A stretch of 64,000 bases of DNA from contig NZ_UIGI01000001.1 of assembly GCF_900446255.1 (NCBI RefSeq), forward strand, positions 1,204,763 to 1,268,762. The letters are read 5' to 3'. The DNA comes from Buttiauxella agrestis. Its GTDB lineage: Bacteria > Pseudomonadota > Gammaproteobacteria > Enterobacterales > Enterobacteriaceae. Shown here one piece after another: positions 59,293 through 64,000 of this stretch. Under the pieces are notes generated by a model. That model was not told the DNA's origin, searched no databases, and saw nothing but the letters and a program-made list of their open reading frames with translations. The position numbers and the translations under genes were made by a program. The stretch's first letter is position 1. Every line of letters starts with the position of its first letter.

Positions 59293-59994
59293 CTGAATAC
59301 GCCGGCACAGCTATCACTGCCACTCTATTTACCTGATGACGAAACTTTTGCGAGTTTCTGGCCGGGTGATAACCCTGCTTTACTCGCTGCACTCCATTCT
59401 GTGCTCCGCCAGGATCATAGCGGCTATATTTATTTCTGGTCGCGAGAAGGAGGAGGGCGCAGCCATCTGCTACATGCCGCCTGTGCGGAACTCTCCCAGC
59501 GTGGCGAAGCTGTCGGCTATGTGCCGCTTGATAAACGCACCTGGTTTGTCCCGGAAGTGCTCGATGGCATGGAACAACTTTCGTTGGTGTGCATCGATAA
59601 TATCGAGTGTGTGGCGGGCGACGAACTGTGGGAAATGGCGATTTTTAATCTCTATAACCGCATTCTGGAATCTGGTAAAACCCGCCTGCTGATCACCGGC
59701 GATCGCCCACCGCGCCAGCTGAATCTGCAATTACCCGATCTCGCATCGCGCCTGGATTGGGGGCAAATCTACAAGCTACAGCCATTATCGGATGACGATA
59801 AACTCCAGGCCCTGCAATTGCGTGCAAAGCAGCGTGGTTTTGAATTGCCAGAAGACGTGGGACGTTTCCTGTTGAAGCGTCTGGACCGGGAAATGCGCAC
59901 ACTGTTTATGACGCTCGATCAGCTTGATCATGCGTCGATTACCGCACAGCGAAAACTGACTATCCCGTTTGTGAAAGAGATTTTAGGGCTTTAA
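59293..59994 (+). CDS. hda: Hda, DnaA-inactivating AAA+ protein
   Basis: 233 residues if started at CTG 59293. The protein then begins with the N-terminal clamp-binding motif QLSLPLYL shortly after NTPA, exactly as E. coli Hda, which is also read from CTG. TTGAGGT stands 5 bases ahead of this CTG, whereas the in-frame ATG at 59278 has no ribosome-binding site. The AAA+ domain shows GRSHLLHA and LVCIDNIE. Bound to the DNA-loaded beta clamp, Hda triggers ATP hydrolysis by DnaA and prevents re-initiation. Confidence 0.93.
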   Translation: MNTPAQLSLPLYLPDDETFASFWPGDNPALLAALHSVLRQDHSGYIYFWSREGGGRSHLLHAACAELSQRGEAVGYVPLDKRTWFVPEVLDGMEQLSLVCIDNIECVAGDELWEMAIFNLYNRILESGKTRLLITGDRPPRQLNLQLPDLASRLDWGQIYKLQPLSDDDKLQALQLRAKQRGFELPEDVGRFLLKRLDREMRTLFMTLDQLDHASITAQRKLTIPFVKEILGL

Positions 59995-60000
59995 TTCTGG

Positions 60001-60060
60001 TGGCGGATGTCGCTTACGCTGAAACCGTGTAGGTTGGATAAGCGAAGCGTCATCCGACAT
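60001..60060. repeat. REP/BIME-like element
   Basis: GTAGGTTGGATAAGCGAAG followed by CGTCATCCGAC forms the imperfect hairpin typical of enterobacterial REP sequences, and an opposite-facing GGCGGATGTCGCTTACGC precedes it. It lies between the convergent hda and arsC genes, a usual REP position. Confidence 0.75.
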
Positions 60061-60068
60061 AACCTAAA

Positions 60069-60422
60069 TTACAAAATCTCCAGCACCGACTCCGGCGGGC
60101 GACCAATTCTTGCTTCACCATTTGCCAGCACAATCGGGCGCTCAATCAATTTAGGGTTTTCTATCATCGCCTGAATTAACTGATCTTCGCTTAACGCGGA
60201 ATCTGCCAGATTTAACTCCTTGTACAAATCCTCTTTCTGACGCATCAAATCGCGCGCGCTGGCAAAGCCTAACTTGCTTAATAACGATTTGAGCGTTGCG
60301 GCATCTGGCGGGGTTTCCAGATACAGCACAACTTCAGGTTCTACACCATTCGCTTTTAGCAGGCTTAACGTTTCACGGCTCTTAGAGCAGCGCGGATTGT
60401 GGTAAATAGAAACGGTGGACAT
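60069..60422 (-). CDS. yfgD: YfgD, ArsC-family arsenate reductase-like protein
   Basis: 117 residues. The thioredoxin-like ArsC fold has the reactive Cys12 in HNPRCSKSRE and ends with RPIVLANGEARIGRPPESVLEIL. Plasmid ArsC reduces arsenate with glutaredoxin; this chromosomal paralogue, shorter than ArsC proper (about 141 residues), has no established role. It lies 11 bases after bepA and is probably co-transcribed with it. Confidence 0.88.
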   Translation of the reverse strand: MSTVSIYHNPRCSKSRETLSLLKANGVEPEVVLYLETPPDAATLKSLLSKLGFASARDLMRQKEDLYKELNLADSALSEDQLIQAMIENPKLIERPIVLANGEARIGRPPESVLEIL

Positions 60423-60433
60423 CGTAACTCCTG

Positions 60434-61897
60434 TTACATCTTAGAATACTGAAGGAAGCGTTTTTGCAATTCGCGGAACTGATCGATTCTCGCGTCATAA
60501 CGAGCCTGCTGCAAGCTGCCGAGTTTCACTTGCGAACTGGCGCTACTGAGCAGAGTAATAGCCTGATCGAGTTTGCCGACAAGCGCCATGACTTCTGCAC
60601 GAGCCGCCAGTTCCTGGTCACGGTTGCCCAATGCCGCCTCGGCTTGCGCTAACAAATCCCAGCCGTTGCTGTCATCAGGATGGCTAAACGTATAACGATT
60701 CAGAATGGCTGCGGCCTGAGCGGGCTGTTTTGCCTGGACATAAGCGTTGGCAAGGTTAAGTTGCAACACCGGGTTTTGCTTCAGATCCGGGGCGTTTTTC
60801 AGGCGGTTTACCGCATCTGCCGTTTTATTCTGCCCAAGATCGATATCCGTCGCTAAGTCGAGATACCAGGTATTGGCAGGCTGCGCGACCAGTAACGGTT
60901 GCAACAGCTTGCGAGCTTCATCCCATTTACTGCTCCCCATCGCCTGTAGTGCGCGACCATAGGCAGAGGCATGTTGTTCACGGATATTGCCCTTCGCCCA
61001 ACTATCTAACAAATCACTGGTTAACTGGTTACGCCCGGAATTGTACATGCCGAGCGTACGCGCTTTCGCCATGTAAAAATCTTCGGAAGATTGCACGACG
61101 ATCGGGCGCATCTGGTTGGCGCGGTTTCGGGCATCGGACAAACGGCTTTCCGGCAATGGGTGAGTCAGTAGGATTTCCGGCGGACGCGATGAATAGCGTG
61201 ATTGATCGAGCAGCTTCTCGAGGAAAGTTGGCATCGCTTGCGGATCAAAACCTGAACGCTGCAACACCTGAATACCAATGCGGTCTGCTTCCTGTTCGTT
61301 TTGCTGCGTGAAGCTGATCATGCCTTGCTGCGTTCCCGCAAGGGTGCCGCTTAATGCCGCCATCCCGGCCTGCGGGCTAGCCATTGCCAGTAAAATCGAG
61401 CCTAACGCGCCAACCCAGGTGAGTGGGGCGTTCTTTTTCTGATCTTCCATAGCGCGTGCCAAATGGCGTTGCGTGACGTGGGAGATTTCGTGCGCCATAA
61501 CCGATGCAAGCTGGCTTTCATTATCGGCATAACGGAACAGTGCTGAGTGCAGCACCACGTTGCCGCCAAAGAAAGCAAAGGCGTTGATTTCATCGTTGTT
61601 GATCAAGAAGAAATGGAACGGTGTCTTGACGGAGTTGGCATGGCTAACTAAACGCATACCGAGATGGTTAATATACTGTACGAGCAAAGGATCATTGATT
61701 AAAGGAGCGCTGCCTCGCAGCTGACGAACATAATAGTCGCCCATCTGCAATTCCTGGCCTATCGACAGAGTGCTTCCCGCAGACGTGCCCATATCAGGCA
61801 GTTGATCGGTAACATCTGCAAAGGCGGGTGTTGCCGGGCCAGCGAGTAGAGCGGCCATTAGAGTTGCAACCAGCGGTTTTTTCAACTGCTTGAACAT
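60434..61897 (-). CDS. bepA: BepA, periplasmic metalloprotease/chaperone
   Basis: 487 residues. A signal peptide (cleaved near AFA-D) is followed by an M48 zinc protease domain with HEISH and the third ligand in EQEADRIG, then C-terminal TPR repeats (about 310-480). It helps assemble LptD and other outer-membrane proteins and degrades misfolded ones. The gene is divergent from perM. Confidence 0.96.
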   Translation of the reverse strand: MFKQLKKPLVATLMAALLAGPATPAFADVTDQLPDMGTSAGSTLSIGQELQMGDYYVRQLRGSAPLINDPLLVQYINHLGMRLVSHANSVKTPFHFFLINNDEINAFAFFGGNVVLHSALFRYADNESQLASVMAHEISHVTQRHLARAMEDQKKNAPLTWVGALGSILLAMASPQAGMAALSGTLAGTQQGMISFTQQNEQEADRIGIQVLQRSGFDPQAMPTFLEKLLDQSRYSSRPPEILLTHPLPESRLSDARNRANQMRPIVVQSSEDFYMAKARTLGMYNSGRNQLTSDLLDSWAKGNIREQHASAYGRALQAMGSSKWDEARKLLQPLLVAQPANTWYLDLATDIDLGQNKTADAVNRLKNAPDLKQNPVLQLNLANAYVQAKQPAQAAAILNRYTFSHPDDSNGWDLLAQAEAALGNRDQELAARAEVMALVGKLDQAITLLSSASSQVKLGSLQQARYDARIDQFRELQKRFLQYSKM

Positions 61898-62108
61898 ACG
61901 TCCTGTCCTGTTTAATCAAAGTTAATCTTCGACACGTATTAGGTGGTTTTGTTCGCCAGCCTTGATGAACTTTAGCCCACACCGTGATTGAAACCTATCT
62001 TAGCCGTGGCAATTTTAAACTGCTATTGAACAGAGATAAAAAGCGAAGTCTTTACAGTGACATTTAGATACAATCTCTTTTCGCTCAATGCTGTCAGGGA
62101 AGGGTTGT

Positions 62109-63179
62109 ATGCTCGAAATGTTGTTGCAATGGTATCGACGACGGTTTAGCGATCCAGAAGCTATCGCGCTACTGGTTATTCTGGTTGCAGGTTTTGTCAT
62201 CCTGTTCTTCTTCCATGGACTTTTAGCGCCGCTGCTGGTGGCGATTGTTCTGGCTTATTTGCTGGAGTGGCCAACCGCGCGACTTCAACGTGTCGGGTGT
62301 TCCCGAACCTGGGCGACGACGATTATCCTGGTGCTTTTCGTTGGCATTTTGCTGTTGATGGTTTTGGTCGTAGCCCCCGTGGCCTGGCAGCAAGGCATCT
62401 ATCTGATTCGCGATATGCCAGGAATGCTGAATAAACTTTCTGATTATGCCGCCACACTCCCAAGACGTTATCCGGCGTTGGTAGATGCGGGCATTATTGA
62501 TGCCATCGCTGAGAATATGCGTGGCCGCATGATGGGGATGGGTGACCAGGTCGTGAAATACTCGCTGGCTTCGTTAGTGGGTTTACTCACGCTGGCGATT
62601 TACCTGGTGCTGGTTCCGCTGATGGTGTTCTTCCTGGTCAAAGACAAAGAGCAAATGCTCAATGCGGTGCGCCGAGTCTTACCGCGAAATCGTGGGCTTG
62701 CAGGGCAGGTCTGGCTGGAGATGAACCAGCAAATCACCAACTATATTCGCGGCAAAGTGTTAGAAATGCTGGTCGTGGGCGTGGTGACGTATATCGGTTT
62801 TGTGATTTTTGGGTTGAATTATTCACTGCTGCTTGCCGTGCTGGTGGGGTTCTCGGTGCTGATTCCATACATCGGCGCGTTTGTCGTGACCATTCCAGTG
62901 GTCTGCGTGGCGTTGTTCCAGTTTGGCATTGGCCCAGAATTCTGGACGCTTTTCGCCGTGTATCTCATCATTCAGGCGCTGGACGGCAACCTGCTGGTGC
63001 CGGTGTTATTCTCTGAAGCGGTGAATTTGCATCCACTGGTGATTATTCTGTCGGTCGTGATATTTGGCGGTTTGTGGGGATTTTGGGGCGTGTTCTTCGC
63101 CATTCCACTTGCTACGCTTATCAAAGCGGTGGTTCATGCCTGGCCGGATAGCTTACTGATAGACGACAAGACGAATTAG
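62109..63179 (+). CDS. perM: PerM, AI-2E-family transporter-like permease
   Basis: 356 residues from the ATG at 62109, chosen because GGGAAGGG precedes it and MLEMLLQWYRRRFSDPE matches E. coli; the frame is open to 62088. About eight membrane helices; a conserved C-terminal region PYIGAFVVTIPV and QALDGNLLVPVLFSEAVNLHPL is typical of the AI-2E family. Substrate unknown. A bidirectional terminator follows. Confidence 0.92.
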   Translation: MLEMLLQWYRRRFSDPEAIALLVILVAGFVILFFFHGLLAPLLVAIVLAYLLEWPTARLQRVGCSRTWATTIILVLFVGILLLMVLVVAPVAWQQGIYLIRDMPGMLNKLSDYAATLPRRYPALVDAGIIDAIAENMRGRMMGMGDQVVKYSLASLVGLLTLAIYLVLVPLMVFFLVKDKEQMLNAVRRVLPRNRGLAGQVWLEMNQQITNYIRGKVLEMLVVGVVTYIGFVIFGLNYSLLLAVLVGFSVLIPYIGAFVVTIPVVCVALFQFGIGPEFWTLFAVYLIIQALDGNLLVPVLFSEAVNLHPLVIILSVVIFGGLWGFWGVFFAIPLATLIKAVVHAWPDSLLIDDKTN

Positions 63180-63189
63180 AGACAGTAAA

Positions 63190-63214
63190 AAGCCGACGTG
63201 AAGTCGGCTTTTTT
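63190..63214. terminator. terminator between perM and bcp
   Basis: AAGCCGAC at 63190-63197 pairs with GTCGGCTT at 63203-63210, with A residues before and T residues after, so it can act for both convergent genes. Confidence 0.85.
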
Positions 63215-63233
63215 AATATTTTTATTGCGATAA

Positions 63234-63704
63234 TTAAGCGTTTTCTTTCAGCCAGTTCACCACGATATCGTGATGGTTGCTGGTTTTGAAATCATCAAAC
63301 ACTTTCTCAACTTTTCCTTCGCCATCCAGCAGGAAGCTGATGCGATGGATACCATCGTAGGTTTTACCCATAAACGATTTCTCACCCCAGACGCCAAATT
63401 GCTCGCAGACTTGATGGTCTCCGTCAGAAAGCAGCGTGAAGTTGAGTAACTCTTTTTCGGCAAAACGTGAAAGCTTTTCGGGTTTGTCGGTGCTGATGCC
63501 CAGCACTTCCACGCCTTTCTTTTTCAACTCGTCCATGTTGTCGCGCAAACCGCACGCCTGCACGGTACAGCCTGGCGTCATCGCTTTAGGATAGAAATAA
63601 ACCAGAACGCGCTGTCCCTGGAAGTCGGTTAAATTTATTTGCTCGCCGTCTTGATCGGGCAAGCTAAATTTCGGTGCGCTATCACCGGCTTTCAGTGGGC
63701 TCAT
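63234..63704 (-). CDS. bcp: Bcp, thiol peroxidase (peroxiredoxin Q)
   Basis: 156 residues. It is an AhpC/TSA-fold peroxiredoxin with peroxidatic Cys46 in TPGCTVQAC and resolving Cys51 five residues later, the atypical 2-Cys pattern. It reduces peroxides with thioredoxin. It starts ATG after GGAGAGTTGT and lies 14 bases behind gcvR on the same strand. Confidence 0.96.
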   Translation of the reverse strand: MSPLKAGDSAPKFSLPDQDGEQINLTDFQGQRVLVYFYPKAMTPGCTVQACGLRDNMDELKKKGVEVLGISTDKPEKLSRFAEKELLNFTLLSDGDHQVCEQFGVWGEKSFMGKTYDGIHRISFLLDGEGKVEKVFDDFKTSNHHDIVVNWLKENA

Positions 63705-63718
63705 TACAACTCTCCGTC

Positions 63719-64000
63719 TTAATCATCTTGCTGTGGATAATTCACAACGTTAATACTGCCCTGTGCTTTGAGTTCTGTACAGAGGGCCTTGAACGCATCT
63801 TCGATAACGCTCGCATCCTGAGATGCCGGACTATGAGCCGTAATCTGAATGTAGAGCTGTGCCGGATTGCCATCCTGAGCGGGTTGTGTCCGTGAGCTAA
63901 GCTCCGCGATATTCATGTGATGAATATCAAAAAGATTGGTAAAACGCTCGATTAAATGAGGCGAATCAGTGACTTCGACCTGAACCCAGACTGTCGCAGG
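63719..64000 (-). CDS. gcvR: GcvR, repressor of the glycine cleavage operon (C-terminal part)
   Basis: 93 residues are visible; the gene runs off the window. The frame continues upstream of the internal ATG 63916 as PATVWVQVEV, so that ATG is not the start. The visible part is the second ACT domain, with DSPHLIERFTNLFDIHHMNIAEL and ITAHSPAS as in E. coli GcvR. GcvR binds GcvA and blocks gcvTHP activation when glycine is low. Confidence 0.93.
   Translation of the reverse strand, partial: PATVWVQVEVTDSPHLIERFTNLFDIHHMNIAELSSRTQPAQDGNPAQLYIQITAHSPASQDASVIEDAFKALCTELKAQGSINVVNYPQQDD

Overview
The window is chromosomal DNA from a member of the Enterobacteriaceae. Gene content and order from sseB to gcvR match the E. 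coli/Salmonella sseB-sseA-yfhM-pbpC-ndk-rlmN-rodZ-ispG-hisS-yfgM-bamB-der ... yfgJ-xseA-guaBA ... yfgG-pdeF-ppx-ppk-purN-purM-upp-uraA-hda-arsC-bepA-perM-bcp-gcvR segment, and the proteins are close to their E. coli counterparts. Four departures show that it is not E. coli K-12: an alpha-glucoside PTS cluster around sseA, a free-standing eutBC pair between der and yfgJ, a manganese-dependent pyrophosphatase gene, and an 18.3 kb integrated element at the 3' end of guaA.

Layout. 1-4964: the sseB tail, then a minus-strand block of PTS IICB, 6-phospho-alpha-glucosidase, sseA and an RpiR regulator. 5287-22008: plus-strand housekeeping genes for a periplasmic alpha-2-macroglobulin with its penicillin-binding protein, nucleotide metabolism, rRNA/tRNA methylation, cell shape, isoprenoids, histidyl-tRNA, outer-membrane assembly and ribosome biogenesis. 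22077-24229: eutC and eutB on the minus strand. 24350-29237: yfgJ, xseA and the guaBA operon.

29220-47551 is a mobile element between two copies of a 16 bp direct repeat, ACTATCGAGTGGGAAT. The left copy is the last sense codons of guaA. Its backbone is a tyrosine integrase, an unknown membrane protein, an unknown zinc-finger/HTH protein, an AlpA-type regulator, IncQ-like repA and repC with four 21 bp iterons running off the end of repC, and three conjugation genes, trbJ-trbK-trbL. No relaxase, coupling protein or other transfer gene is visible, so the element looks like an integrative mobilizable element that relies on a helper. Its cargo is anti-phage: a Gabija-like pair (OLD-family ATPase/TOPRIM nuclease plus UvrD-like helicase) and a 1281-residue SIR2-domain protein of the defence-associated sirtuin kind. 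A diverged second copy of the right-end sequence lies between the two defence modules, suggesting that the SIR2 module was added in a separate event.

47601-64000: the native guaA terminator, then ppaC-like, yfgG, pdeF (with an FNR-type promoter), the ppk-ppx operon, purMN (with a PurR box), upp-uraA, hda (which appears to start at CTG), a REP element, arsC, bepA, perM, bcp and the 3' part of gcvR.

All assignments come from reading the sequence and from recalled protein families. No database search was run.
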